The notes beneath the pieces are model-generated. The model saw only the letters and a program-made list of their open reading frames with translations. It ran no database searches and was not told the origin of the DNA. A stretch of 64,000 nt of DNA from Mesobacillus jeotgali (lineage in GTDB: Bacteria; Bacillota; Bacilli; Bacillales; Cytobacillaceae): assembly GCF_014856545.2 (NCBI RefSeq), contig NZ_CP109811.1, positions 1,854,001-1,918,000 on the forward strand, read 5' to 3'. A program made the translations under genes and the position numbers. Shown here in pieces: positions 43,498-52,144 of the stretch; position 1 is the first letter of the stretch; each line of letters begins with the position of its first letter.

Positions 43498-44269
43498 AAA
43501 CTATGAAATGATCGAAACGACTGTAAAAGGACATATTGGATTAATACAGCTTAATCGCCCGAAGGTCCTCAATGCCTTGAACAGGCAAATGGTTTCGGAG
43601 GTGCTTTCGGCAATGGAAGCATATGACGAGGATGCTGACATTAAGGTGATTGTCCTCGCAGGCAAGGGAAGGGCATTTGCTGCAGGTGCCGATATCGATG
43701 AAATGATGGACGCGGACGCAATCTCAATGGAAACATTGAACCAGTTCACTGACTGGGATCGGCTTGCCTGGATCAAAAAGCCTGTCATCGGGGCTGTACA
43801 TGGATTTGCCCTGGGCGGTGCATTTGAGCTGGCGCTATGCTGCGACATGCTGTTTGCCGCAGAAAATGCGGAATTCGGATTCCCTGAAGTCAATCTTGGC
43901 GTCATGCCGGGAGCAGGCGGAACGCAAAGGCTCACAAAGCTCGTTGGCAAAACGAAGGCAATGGAATGGATCCTCAGCGGCAAGCGTATCTCTGCCAAAG
44001 AAGCATTGCACCATGGAATCATTAATTCTACTTTTGCTGAGGAAGTCCTGATGGAAGAAACACTAAAATTCGCCAATACAATCGCGAAGCAGGCTCCAGT
44101 TGCTGTAAGACTGATTAAAGAGTCGGTGCTGAAAGCAGTCGATTATCCTTTATATGAAGGAATGCAATATGAACGCAAGAACTTTTACATGCTTTTTGCA
44201 ACGGAAGACCAGAAGGAAGGCATGAGGGCTTTCAAGGAAAAACGGAAGCCTGAATTTAAAGGGAAATAA
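43490..44269 (+). CDS. paaF: Enoyl-CoA hydratase (PaaF-like)
   Basis: The 259-residue crotonase-fold enzyme probably hydrates 2,3-dehydroadipyl-CoA in lower phenylacetate catabolism. The oxyanion-hole strands are 'GRAFAAGADIDEM' and 'GFALGGAFELALCCDM'. The two catalytic glutamates of hydratases lie in 'FELALC' and 'FGFPEVNLGVMPGAGGTQR'. It overlaps the EthD-like gene by 8 bases. The split of roles among the three crotonases in this operon is inferred from motifs and order. Confidence 0.86.
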   Translation: MNRNYEMIETTVKGHIGLIQLNRPKVLNALNRQMVSEVLSAMEAYDEDADIKVIVLAGKGRAFAAGADIDEMMDADAISMETLNQFTDWDRLAWIKKPVIGAVHGFALGGAFELALCCDMLFAAENAEFGFPEVNLGVMPGAGGTQRLTKLVGKTKAMEWILSGKRISAKEALHHGIINSTFAEEVLMEETLKFANTIAKQAPVAVRLIKESVLKAVDYPLYEGMQYERKNFYMLFATEDQKEGMRAFKEKRKPEFKGK

Positions 44270-44283
44270 GGGGGTACATAGAC

Positions 44284-45057
44284 ATGTTTGAAACCGTTTT
44301 ATATGAAGTGCGGAATCAGGTAGCCTACATCACCCTGAACCGCCCTGATAAATTGAATGCCTTCACTCAGCAATTGAACAAGGAAATACAAACCGCAATC
44401 AAGTCTGCTTCACGGGATAAAGACGTTAGAGCGCTGGTTATCACTGGAGCAGGGCGGGCGTTTTGTTCAGGCGAGGATTTGGCAGGGGTTTCAGATGAAA
44501 TGGACCATGGCGAAGTGCTTCGCAAACGCTATAATCCGATGCTTTTGGAACTTGACCGTTGTGAAAAACCGGTCATTGCCGCCGTTAATGGGGTGGCGGC
44601 AGGAGCTGGAATGAGCTTAGCGCTTGCCTGTGATTTCCGGATTGCTTCTGAAAAAGCTAGTTTCGTAGAGGCCTTTATCCATGTCGGCCTTGTTCCTGAC
44701 GCCGGCAATCTATATTATCTTCCACGGCTGATCGGCCACGCGAAAGCAATGGAGCTTGCTGTATTTGGAGAAAAAATTCCTGCAGACAAGGCAAAGGATC
44801 TGGGGCTGGTAACAGAAGTCTACTCATTGGACAACTGGAACGACAATGTTGCTGTATTTGCAGAGAGACTTGCCAATATGCCTACTAAGGCAATTGGCCT
44901 AATCAAAAGGAACTTGAAGGCAAGCTGGCATACAAGCTTTGAGGAGTATCTGGAAAGAGATGCCCAGAGCCAGCGAATTGCCGGGCAGACCGCAGACCAT
45001 AAAGAAGGCGTCCAGGCGTTCATGGCAAAAAGAAAACCAGTCTTCAAGGGTGAATAA
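44284..45057 (+). CDS. paaG: 2-(1,2-epoxy-1,2-dihydrophenyl)acetyl-CoA isomerase (PaaG-like)
   Basis: The 257-residue crotonase-family isomerase converts ring-1,2-epoxyphenylacetyl-CoA to the oxepin-CoA. The oxyanion-hole motifs are 'GRAFCSGEDLAGVSD' and 'GVAAGAGMSLALACDFRIAS'. The second region reads 'SFVEAFIHVGLVPDAGNLYY', with Asp at the catalytic position instead of the hydratase Glu. This D form is typical of PaaG. GGGGGTACATAG precedes the ATG. Confidence 0.88.
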   Translation: MFETVLYEVRNQVAYITLNRPDKLNAFTQQLNKEIQTAIKSASRDKDVRALVITGAGRAFCSGEDLAGVSDEMDHGEVLRKRYNPMLLELDRCEKPVIAAVNGVAAGAGMSLALACDFRIASEKASFVEAFIHVGLVPDAGNLYYLPRLIGHAKAMELAVFGEKIPADKAKDLGLVTEVYSLDNWNDNVAVFAERLANMPTKAIGLIKRNLKASWHTSFEEYLERDAQSQRIAGQTADHKEGVQAFMAKRKPVFKGE

Positions 45058-45092
45058 ATTATCAATCAATCTACTAAAAGGAGATGTTACGC

Positions 45093-46610
45093 GTGACAAC
45101 AGTAAAAGAGCAAAAATTCGAAGCAATGGCAGTAAAACGCGAGACATATCAGCTAATCATCAATGGAGTACGCCAGGACAGCGTCAATGGTGAAACGTAC
45201 AAAGTCTACAATCCGGCGACAGGCGAGGAAGTTGCAACTGTGGCTAAGGCTTCAAAAGAAGACGCAGAGCTTGCGGTACAGGCTGCAAGAAATGCATTCG
45301 ATTTTGGGAAGTGGCGTCATTTCCCTGTAAACAAGCGCTCCCGCACATTGAATAAGATCGCTTCCATCATGCGCTCCCGTTTCAATGAGCTGGTAGAGTT
45401 GGAGATTCTTGATACAGGTAAATCTCTGGCTGCAGCACAGGGACAGGTAATGCAGGCAATCGAGGATTTCGAGTTTTACGCAGGTGCGATTGTCAGCCAC
45501 CGCGGTGCTGTGAACAGCATGCCTGGTGCATTCCAGAATATTACCGAAAAAGAGCCTGTCGGCGTTTGTGCCCAGATCATTCCTTGGAACTATCCAATGA
45601 TGATGGCGGCTTGGAAGATTGCTCCTGCGATTGCAGTCGGCTGCTCGGTTGTCGTGAAGCCAGCATCACTGACACCATTATCAGCAGTCGTCCTCGGTGA
45701 AATCTGTATCGAAGCAGGTGTACCTGAAGGCGTTGTGAACGTCATTCCTGGATCTGGTTCAGTAGTGGGGAACTATCTGGTCGAGCACGATAAAGTCGAC
45801 AAAGTAGCTTTTACAGGTTCAACGCCAATCGGCAAGGATATCATGGCAAGAGCTTCTCAAACGCTAAAGCGTGTGACTCTTGAACTTGGCGGAAAGTCAC
45901 CGAGCATTGTTTTTGAAGATGCGGATATCGATGCTGCAGTAGCGGGCTCTCTATTCGGGATCTTCTACAATACGGGCCAATCATGCGAAGCACGTTCTCG
46001 TTTGTATGTCCATGAGGATGTATATGATGAGTTCATGGAGAAATTCGTGACAAAAACAAAGCAGCTTAAGCTTGGAAATCCATTTGAAAAGGAAACTCAT
46101 GTCGGCGCCGTCATCAGCCAGGACCAAATGGATGTCATTGATGGATATGTAAAATCTGCAGTGGCTGACGGAGCTGAAGTTTTAACAGGAGGAAAAGCTG
46201 CGAATCTCGAAGGCTATGAAAATGGTTACTGGTATGAACCTACCATCATCGCTGAAACGACTCACAGCATGAAGGCTGTTAAAGAAGAAATTTTCGGGCC
46301 GGTTGTTGTCGTCATGAAGTTCAAGGATGAAAAAGAAGCTGTCAAACTGGCGAATGACAGTGAATATGGACTTGGATCTGCCATTTGGACGAAGGATTAC
46401 GGCCGTGCAACAAGGGTATCAAAACAGATCCAGGCGGGGATCGTCATGATCAACTGCCCGTTCTCTGCATTCCCGGGCACACCATTCGGCGGCTATAAGC
46501 AATCCGGATTCGGCCGCGAACTCAGCATTGAAACACTCGATTTATATACAGAAACAAAGAGTATCGTCTCTTATTACGGCAGCCGCCCGCTAAATCCGTT
46601 TAACGTTTAA
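45093..46610 (+). CDS. Aldehyde dehydrogenase of the paa operon
   Basis: The 505-residue NAD(P)-dependent ALDH has 'QIIPWNYPMMMAAWKIAPAI', 'FTGSTPIGKDIM', the base Glu in 'LELGGKSP' and the catalytic Cys in 'NTGQSCEARSRL'. Two roles are possible: oxidation of phenylacetaldehyde to phenylacetate, or the semialdehyde step that in E. coli belongs to the ALDH domain of PaaZ. It has no MaoC-like hydrolase domain, so it cannot be a full PaaZ. GTG at 45093 is the likely start because AAAGGAGATG lies 6-7 bases before it. The ATG at 45084 is inside that site. The next ATG in frame is at 45126. Confidence 0.85.
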   Translation: MTTVKEQKFEAMAVKRETYQLIINGVRQDSVNGETYKVYNPATGEEVATVAKASKEDAELAVQAARNAFDFGKWRHFPVNKRSRTLNKIASIMRSRFNELVELEILDTGKSLAAAQGQVMQAIEDFEFYAGAIVSHRGAVNSMPGAFQNITEKEPVGVCAQIIPWNYPMMMAAWKIAPAIAVGCSVVVKPASLTPLSAVVLGEICIEAGVPEGVVNVIPGSGSVVGNYLVEHDKVDKVAFTGSTPIGKDIMARASQTLKRVTLELGGKSPSIVFEDADIDAAVAGSLFGIFYNTGQSCEARSRLYVHEDVYDEFMEKFVTKTKQLKLGNPFEKETHVGAVISQDQMDVIDGYVKSAVADGAEVLTGGKAANLEGYENGYWYEPTIIAETTHSMKAVKEEIFGPVVVVMKFKDEKEAVKLANDSEYGLGSAIWTKDYGRATRVSKQIQAGIVMINCPFSAFPGTPFGGYKQSGFGRELSIETLDLYTETKSIVSYYGSRPLNPFNV

Positions 46611-46615
46611 TCATG

Positions 46616-46658
46616 AGGCGAGCACTCTACGACCTGGGTGCTCGCCTTTCAGTTTTTG
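46616..46658 (+). terminator. Hairpin inside the paa operon
   Basis: AGGCGAGCAC (46616-46625) and GTGCTCGCCT (46638-46647) form a 10-bp stem followed by TTCAGTTTTT. The weak T-run suggests partial termination or RNA processing between the ALDH gene and paaH. Confidence 0.5.
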
Positions 46659-46677
46659 TGAACAGGAGGAATATATA

Positions 46678-47541
46678 ATGAAGAAACTCATCGTAATCGG
46701 TTCGGGTGTCATGGGAAGAGGAATTGCCTATGTCAGCAGCCTGGGCGGTTTTAATACTGTCCTGATTGATGTTGATGAAAAACAGCTTCTTAACGCCGAA
46801 CAAGAAATCAACAGCATTTTTGATAAGGGGATTGCCAGAGGGAAAATCGCGCTAGAAGACGCAGAGTCCGCTAAAACAAGACTGAAATATTCGAATTTCC
46901 TTGCTGATAATGTGAAGGATGCTGACCTGGTCATAGAAGCCGTGCCTGAAAAAATAGATATAAAGAAAACGATTTTCGAAGTGATAGACCAGCATGCTCC
47001 TGAACATTGCCTGTTTGCGTCCAATACATCGACAATGAGCCCTACTGAAATTGCCTCTTTTACGAAGCGTCCTGAGAAGGTCATCGCGATGCATTTCTTC
47101 AATCCGGTCCACAAAATGCCGCTTGTAGAAATTATCCGAGGTCTGGAAACGAGCAATGAAACAGCTGAAGCAATCCAGAAAGCGGCAATCCAGATGGGAA
47201 AAGAAACAGTCATCGTCAACGAATTTCCCGGTTTCGTGACAAGCCGGATCAGCGCGTTAGTCGGCAACGAAGCCTTTTACATGCTGCAGGAAGGGTTGGG
47301 CAGCCCGGAGGATATCGATAAGGCAATTAAGCTTGGATTGAATTATCCGATGGGGCCATTCGAGTTGGGTGATCTTGTTGGGCTGGATACACGCTTGAAC
47401 AATTTGAAATACCTCCATGAGAAGCTCGGTGAAAAATACCGCCCGGCACCATTGCTTGAGCAATACGTTAAAGCTGGCCGTCTTGGCAGGAAGACTGGAC
47501 GCGGTGTGTACGACTATCGAGAATCTGTGACGACGAAGTAG
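46678..47541 (+). CDS. paaH: 3-hydroxyacyl-CoA dehydrogenase (PaaH-like)
   Basis: This enzyme oxidises 3-hydroxyadipyl-CoA to 3-oxoadipyl-CoA with NAD+. The 287-residue protein has the Rossmann motif 'VIGSGVMGRGIAYVSSLGG', 'VIEAVPEKIDIK', the catalytic His in 'MHFFNPVHKMPLVEII' and 'GFVTSRISALVGNEAF' with 'LNYPMGPFELGDLVGLD'. ACAGGAGGAAT precedes the ATG. The thiolase gene follows within 12 bases. Confidence 0.92.
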   Translation: MKKLIVIGSGVMGRGIAYVSSLGGFNTVLIDVDEKQLLNAEQEINSIFDKGIARGKIALEDAESAKTRLKYSNFLADNVKDADLVIEAVPEKIDIKKTIFEVIDQHAPEHCLFASNTSTMSPTEIASFTKRPEKVIAMHFFNPVHKMPLVEIIRGLETSNETAEAIQKAAIQMGKETVIVNEFPGFVTSRISALVGNEAFYMLQEGLGSPEDIDKAIKLGLNYPMGPFELGDLVGLDTRLNNLKYLHEKLGEKYRPAPLLEQYVKAGRLGRKTGRGVYDYRESVTTK

Positions 47542-47553
47542 AGGAGGATGGCG

Positions 47554-48762
47554 ATGAGAGAAGTTGTGATTGTTGATGCAGTAAGAACACCGATTGGAAG
47601 ATACAACGGAAGTCTCCGTCATATCCGCCCGGATGATTTAGGGGCAATTGTTATCAAGGCGTTGATGGACCGTAATCCAGATGTGACTGCAGCTGAAATT
47701 GAAGAAGTAGTTTTGGGGAATGCGAACCAGGCAGGCGAAGATAATCGCAACGTTGCAAGGATGTCAGGACTGTTGGCTGGACTGCCTGTCGAAGTTGCCG
47801 GGACAACCATCAACCGATTATGCGGTTCTGGTCTGGATGCTGTCAACTATGCGGCCAGAGCGATATTGGCCGGTGAAGGCGACATTTTCATCGCCGGAGG
47901 AACGGAAAGCATGACAAGAGCGCCATTCGTGATGGCCAAGCCGGAAAAAGATTTCCCTCGCGGCAATATGGAGATGTTCGATACGACAATCGGATGGCGT
48001 TTCGTAAACACCAAGCTGAAGGAAATGTACGGAACGGACAGCATGCCGGAGACAGCAGAGAATGTCGCGAAAAAGTATAGCATTTCCAGGGAAGCCCAGG
48101 ACGAATTTGCAGCAGAAAGCCAGCTTCGCGCACAGAAAGCAGTGGAAGCCGGGCGATTTGAAAACGAGATCGTTCCTGTTGTTTACGAAGATAAAAAAGG
48201 GAACAAGGCTGTGATTGACTCTGATGAACATCCACGGCCAGGAACAACCATTGAAAAGCTGGCAAAGCTAAAGCCTTTGTTCAAGGATGGAACGGTAACG
48301 GCAGGCAATGCTTCTGGAGTGAACGACGGTGCGTCTGCACTCCTTTTGATGAGCCGAGAGAAGGCTGTTGAGCTTGGTTTGAAGCCACTGGCAAAATATA
48401 TTGTATCAGCGACAGCGGGATTGGAGCCTTCCATCATGGGCATGGGCCCTGTTTATGCTGTTCAAAAGGCTCTGAAGCGTGCGAATCTGTCTGTTGAAGA
48501 TATGGATTTGATTGAGTTGAACGAGGCGTTTGCTGCCCAATCCCTCGGCTGCATTCAGGAGCTTGGGCTGGATCAATCTAAGGTCAATGTAAACGGCGGG
48601 GCCATTGCGTTCGGCCATCCGCTCGGTGCAAGCGGTGCCCGTATTTTGACAACCCTTTTATATGAAATGAAAAAGCGGGATTCCAGGTATGGACTTGCGA
48701 CTATGTGTGTAGGTGTTGGCCAGGGAATTGCCACGATTATCGAGAATATAGGAGAGAAATAA
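47554..48762 (+). CDS. paaJ: 3-oxoadipyl-CoA thiolase (PaaJ-like)
   Basis: The thiolase splits 3-oxoadipyl-CoA into acetyl-CoA and succinyl-CoA, the last step of the pathway. The 402-residue protein has the nucleophilic Cys in '[18 protein letters not shown]', '[16 protein letters not shown]', the His in '[17 protein letters not shown]' and the second Cys in '[13 protein letters not shown]'. I chose the ATG at 47554 because GAGGAGG lies 6 bases upstream. The ATG at 47548 overlaps that site. Confidence 0.93.
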   Translation: MREVVIVDAVRTPIGRYNGSLRHIRPDDLGAIVIKALMDRNPDVTAAEIEEVVLGNANQAGEDNRNVARMSGLLAGLPVEVAGTTINRLCGSGLDAVNYAARAILAGEGDIFIAGGTESMTRAPFVMAKPEKDFPRGNMEMFDTTIGWRFVNTKLKEMYGTDSMPETAENVAKKYSISREAQDEFAAESQLRAQKAVEAGRFENEIVPVVYEDKKGNKAVIDSDEHPRPGTTIEKLAKLKPLFKDGTVTAGNASGVNDGASALLLMSREKAVELGLKPLAKYIVSATAGLEPSIMGMGPVYAVQKALKRANLSVEDMDLIELNEAFAAQSLGCIQELGLDQSKVNVNGGAIAFGHPLGASGARILTTLLYEMKKRDSRYGLATMCVGVGQGIATIIENIGEK

Positions 48763-48763
48763 A

Positions 48764-49540
48764 ATGAACAACATCAAATTCCAGAAAGAGCAACATATAG
48801 CCTATGTAACGCTTGACCGGCCGGAATCACTGAACTGTTTCAATTTTGAAACGCTTCAGGAGCTGGGCGATTTAGTAGACAGACTGCATACTGATACAGA
48901 CGTCAGAGTAGTTATTTTTACCGGAGCAGGGGAGAAAGCCTTCAGTGCAGGCGCCGATCTGAAAGAAAGGAAGCATCTTACAGATGCGGAAGTGCGCCGC
49001 AATGTAAAGAAGATCCGCGATGTTTTCAGCGCGATTGCCGACCTGCCGCAGCCGACGATTGCCGCTGTCAACGGCTTTGCTTTTGGCGGTGGTTTCGAAC
49101 TGATGCTCGCCTGTGACTTTAAAATTGCTGCAGACAATGCCTTGATGGGCATGACAGAGGTGAGCTGGGGCATTATTCCGGGTGCAGGCGGTACACAGCG
49201 TCTGTCCAGGCTGATTGGTGAGATGAAGGCGAAGGAACTGATTTTTACAGCGAGAAAAATTTCCGCTGAGAAGGCTTATGAACTGGGAATTCTTACAGCG
49301 GTGGAATCAAAAGAGAATGTCATGGCAGCCTGCAAGGAGCTTGCTCAGGAAATCCTCCAGAATGCGCCAATTGCCGTGAGACAGGCAAAATATGCCATCC
49401 ATCATGGCAGCAGCACCGACCTGCAGACAGGGCTGGCAATCGAATCCAAAGCTTATGAAGTAACCATTCCAACAAAGGATCGAGTGGAAGCGTTAAATGC
49501 CTTCAGTGAAAAACGCAAGGCTGTTTTTACGGCACAGTAA
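48764..49540 (+). CDS. Enoyl-CoA hydratase/isomerase (third crotonase of the paa operon)
   Basis: The 258-residue crotonase-fold enzyme has 'EKAFSAGADLKERKHLTDAE', 'GFAFGGGFELMLACDFKIAA' and both hydratase glutamates ('FELML', 'MGMTEVSWGIIPGAGGTQR'). It starts one base after the paaJ stop after ATAGGAGAG. Its step may be the second hydration/isomerisation or the missing oxepin-CoA ring-opening function, but nothing in the sequence decides this. It is the last gene before the terminator. Confidence 0.85.
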   Translation: MNNIKFQKEQHIAYVTLDRPESLNCFNFETLQELGDLVDRLHTDTDVRVVIFTGAGEKAFSAGADLKERKHLTDAEVRRNVKKIRDVFSAIADLPQPTIAAVNGFAFGGGFELMLACDFKIAADNALMGMTEVSWGIIPGAGGTQRLSRLIGEMKAKELIFTARKISAEKAYELGILTAVESKENVMAACKELAQEILQNAPIAVRQAKYAIHHGSSTDLQTGLAIESKAYEVTIPTKDRVEALNAFSEKRKAVFTAQ

Positions 49541-49542
49541 AT

Positions 49543-49570
49543 CCATAGGGAGAAATCCCTATGGTTTTTC
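49543..49570 (+). terminator. Rho-independent terminator of the paa operon
   Basis: CCATAGGGA (49543-49551) and TCCCTATGG (49556-49564), followed by TTTTTC. Confidence 0.85.
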
Positions 49571-49590
49571 ACTTTTTAAGCAAAAAGTTT

Positions 49591-49645
49591 TTGCAAAATA
49601 ATGATAATACTGTAAAATATTCTATAACGGTTTTATTACGTATAT
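49591..49645 (+). promoter_or_regulatory. Candidate paaX promoter with ATAACG half-sites
   Basis: TTGCAA (49591-49596) and TAAAAT (49613-49618) are separated by 16 bp. ATAACG (around 49624) and ATTACG (around 49635) follow as an 11-bp-spaced direct repeat resembling half of the ATAACGTTAT operator. They could allow autoregulation. Confidence 0.4.
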
Positions 49646-49671
49646 CAAAAACGGATGAGGATGACATAAGC

Positions 49672-50547
49672 TTGAATACTAGATCAATGATTTTCACCTT
49701 ATACGGTGACTATATCTCCCATTATGGGAGCAAGATTTGGATTGGCAGCCTGATTCGGCTGCTGAATGAATTTGGACATAATGACCAGTCGGTGAGAGCG
49801 GCTATTTCACGCATGAATAAACAGGGCTGGGTCCAGGCTGAAAAAATTGGCAACAAGAGCTATTACTCCCTGACACCGCGCGGTCAGAAAAGGATTGACG
49901 AGGCGGGCAAGCGTATTTTTAAGTTGAAGCCAGAGGAATGGGACGGAAAATGGAGAATCCTCATGTACACCATTCCTGAGGAAATCCGCAATGTCCGCGA
50001 CGAATTGCGCAAGGAACTGATATGGAGCGGCTTTGGATCGATGTCGAACAGCTTCTGGATTTCAGCCAATAATCTCGAAAGACAGGTCAGGGACCTGATC
50101 GAGAAATACGAAATCGAACAATATGTCGATTTCTTTGTAGCCGAGTACAAAGGTCCGCATGAAAATCTTCGGCTTGTTGAAAAAAGCTGGGACTTAAAAG
50201 AGATTAATGCCAAATACCACGATTTCATCAGTGAGTACAGCCAGAAATACATCATCGATAAAAACAAAATCCAAAAAGGGAGCATGTCCGACGCCGAATG
50301 CTTCGTGGAGCGCACAAAGCTGGTACATGAATACAGGAAGTTCCTCTTTTTTGACCCGGGTCTCCCTGAGGAGCTTTTGCCGGAAAAATGGCTGGGTAGC
50401 CACGCCGCCGCATTGTTCAGCGAATACTACAAAGAACTTGCCGAACCTGCATCCCGCTTTTTCGAGTCCGTCTTCAAAGAAGGAAACGAAATCAAGCATA
50501 AAGACGTGGACTATAACGTCATGGACCACCCGTATATACTAGAATAG
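49672..50547 (+). CDS. paaX: Phenylacetate pathway regulator PaaX
   Basis: PaaX-family repressors bind DNA and release it on phenylacetyl-CoA. The 291-residue protein begins 'LNTRSMIFTLYGDYISHYG' and has the winged HTH 'NDQSVRAAISRMNKQGWVQA' with 'SYYSLTPRGQKRI'. The middle and C-terminal PaaX domains follow ('WRILMYTIPEEIRNVRDELR', 'HEYRKFLFFDPGLPEELLPE'). TTG at 49672 fits the family start and follows GGATGAGGATGAC; an ATG at 49687 is possible. The frame extends to 49561, but those residues cover the operon terminator. It has its own promoter and terminator. Confidence 0.92.
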   Translation: MNTRSMIFTLYGDYISHYGSKIWIGSLIRLLNEFGHNDQSVRAAISRMNKQGWVQAEKIGNKSYYSLTPRGQKRIDEAGKRIFKLKPEEWDGKWRILMYTIPEEIRNVRDELRKELIWSGFGSMSNSFWISANNLERQVRDLIEKYEIEQYVDFFVAEYKGPHENLRLVEKSWDLKEINAKYHDFISEYSQKYIIDKNKIQKGSMSDAECFVERTKLVHEYRKFLFFDPGLPEELLPEKWLGSHAAALFSEYYKELAEPASRFFESVFKEGNEIKHKDVDYNVMDHPYILE

Positions 50548-50553
50548 TTTTAT

Positions 50554-50586
50554 GCCATCCTTGCGCTGTCTAGGATGGCTTTCTTT
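50554..50586 (+). terminator. Terminator after paaX
   Basis: GCCATCCT (50554-50561) and AGGATGGC (50572-50579), followed by TTTCTTTC. Confidence 0.7.
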
Positions 50587-50630
50587 CATCATTGTCGATG
50601 GTTAAGCTGTTTTAGGTATCTTCAACTTAT

Positions 50631-50994
50631 GACAGGTTTGGCGTAGGAAGAGGAAAAGCTGTCAAAAGAATGCCCGACTTAAGACAGGTCTGGCATCAAA
50701 TGCAGCAAAGCTGTCAAAAGAAAGGCCAACTTAAAACAGGTTTGGCGTGAAATGGAGAAAAGCTGTCAAAAGAAAGGCCAACTTAAGACAGGTTTGGCGT
50801 GAAATGGAGAAAAGCTGTCAAAAGAAAGCCCGACTTAAGACAGGTCTGGCATCAAATGCAGCAAAGCTGTCAAAAGAAAGCCTAACTTAAGACAGGTTTT
50901 GCGTGAAACACAGAAAAGCTGTCACAAGAAGCCCGAACTTCAGACAGGTTTGCAATGGAAAGAGGAAAAGTTGTCATAAGAAGCCGCATTTGAT
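50631..50994. repeat. Seven-copy 52-bp tandem repeat
   Basis: (G/A)ACAGGT starts a unit at 50631, 50683, 50735, 50787, 50839, 50891 and 50943, exactly 52 bp apart. Each unit carries GACAG(G)TTT near its start and AAAG(C)TGTC about 20 bases later, so each can form a small hairpin. A nearly invariant AAAAGAA and a (G/C)CC(C/A)(G/A)ACTTAA tail follow. Copies 2 and 5 are almost the same, as are copies 3 and 4, while 1, 6 and 7 are more diverged. There are no unique spacers, so this is not CRISPR. The array fills most of the 500-bp gap between paaX and the P1 peptidase gene. No frame is open through it. Confidence 0.9.
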
Positions 50995-51047
50995 CTGTGT
51001 AAAGAATAACAGCTATTTTCCCAAAAGGATGTTCTAGGAGGATTAAC

Positions 51048-52085
51048 ATGAAAGTACGAGACAGAGGCATAATAGTTGGCAGGATGTCCCCTGGGACCAA
51101 TAACTGTATAACAGATGTACCTGGTTTAATGGTCGGCCATGTAACATTGGATTATCCTCTGGATGACAAAGGTGAGGAGTATGCCTGTACTGGTGTGACG
51201 GCAATTCTGCCGCATGGAGGGAATTTGTTCAAAGAAAAAGTTACCGCCGCCAGCTATGTCCTAAACGGTTTTGGGAAGACGACGGGCCTCGTCCAGGTGA
51301 ATGAACTCGGAACGATCGAGTCACCCATTATGCTGACGAATACCTTAGGAGTGCCGGCTGTCACCCAGGGTACCCTGGAGTACATGCTTGCTGAAAATGA
51401 AGAGATTGGCGAGACGACGGGCACGATCAATATTGTCGTCGGTGAATGCAATGACAGCTATTTAAACTCGATTCGTCTTTTTCCGGTAAAGCCGGAAAAT
51501 GCCATACAGGCAATTAAGAAAGCTTCAGCAATTCCGGCAGAAGAAGGTGCCGTTGGAGCGGGAAAAGGAATGGTTTGTTTCGGTCATAAAGGCGGCATAG
51601 GTACAGCATCCAGAATGATCGAAGCAGATGATCCACATATGATTGGCTGTCTGGTGCTCAGCAATTTCGGCAAAAAAGAAGAGTTTATGGCAGGGAAATA
51701 TAACATTGAATCAATAAAAACAGGAATTGCCGAAACGGCAGACGGTTCCATCATGATTATTCTTGCAACAAATGCACCGTTAAGCGACCGGCAGCTGTTG
51801 CGCATGGCAAAGAGGTGTGGAATCGGCCTGGGCCGGACCGGCAGTCATTACAGTCATGGAAGCGGCGATATTGTGATTGCTTTTTCAACTGCCAATAAAA
51901 CAATGCACGATTCAGACGAATACATTCAATCAAGCAGCATGATCAGGGATGACCATCCATTAATGAACGATCTATTCACGGCTGCAGCAGAAGCAACAGA
52001 AGAAGCAATCCTGAACTCCCTATCACAGGCTGAAACGACTAAAGGGAGAAAAGGCAGAGTTGTTGAAGCTTACCCTTTTTTGTAG
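51048..52085 (+). CDS. P1-family (DmpA/BapA-type) peptidase
   Basis: The 345-residue Ntn-hydrolase-like aminopeptidase of the S58/P1 family cleaves itself before a serine that becomes the nucleophile. The usual site is 'LATNAPLSDRQLLRMAKR' (around residue 245-250), with 'NNCITDVPGLMVGHVTLDYP' and 'VGAGKGMVCFGHKGGIGTAS' upstream. Relatives act on D- or beta-amino-acid peptides. It has no signal peptide. TAGGAGGATTAAC precedes the ATG. Its link to the aromatic region is only positional. Confidence 0.87.
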   Translation: MKVRDRGIIVGRMSPGTNNCITDVPGLMVGHVTLDYPLDDKGEEYACTGVTAILPHGGNLFKEKVTAASYVLNGFGKTTGLVQVNELGTIESPIMLTNTLGVPAVTQGTLEYMLAENEEIGETTGTINIVVGECNDSYLNSIRLFPVKPENAIQAIKKASAIPAEEGAVGAGKGMVCFGHKGGIGTASRMIEADDPHMIGCLVLSNFGKKEEFMAGKYNIESIKTGIAETADGSIMIILATNAPLSDRQLLRMAKRCGIGLGRTGSHYSHGSGDIVIAFSTANKTMHDSDEYIQSSSMIRDDHPLMNDLFTAAAEATEEAILNSLSQAETTKGRKGRVVEAYPFL

Positions 52086-52144
52086 GCAATATTAGGAGAA
52101 ATGTGATAAGTTAAGAAAAACATAACCTGGGAGGAGAGTTACAT

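Noticed and set aside
43501..44076. 191-residue minus-strand frame opposite paaF
   Set aside because: paaF has all crotonase motifs on the plus strand. This frame has no features of its own.
49561..49671. Longer PaaX start at 49561
   Set aside because: The extra 37 residues cover the operon terminator and promoter region and do not match the family, which starts near 'NTRSMIFTLYGDYI'.
50631..50994. CRISPR array
   Set aside because: The units are contiguous 52-bp repeats with no unique spacers, and no cas genes are near.
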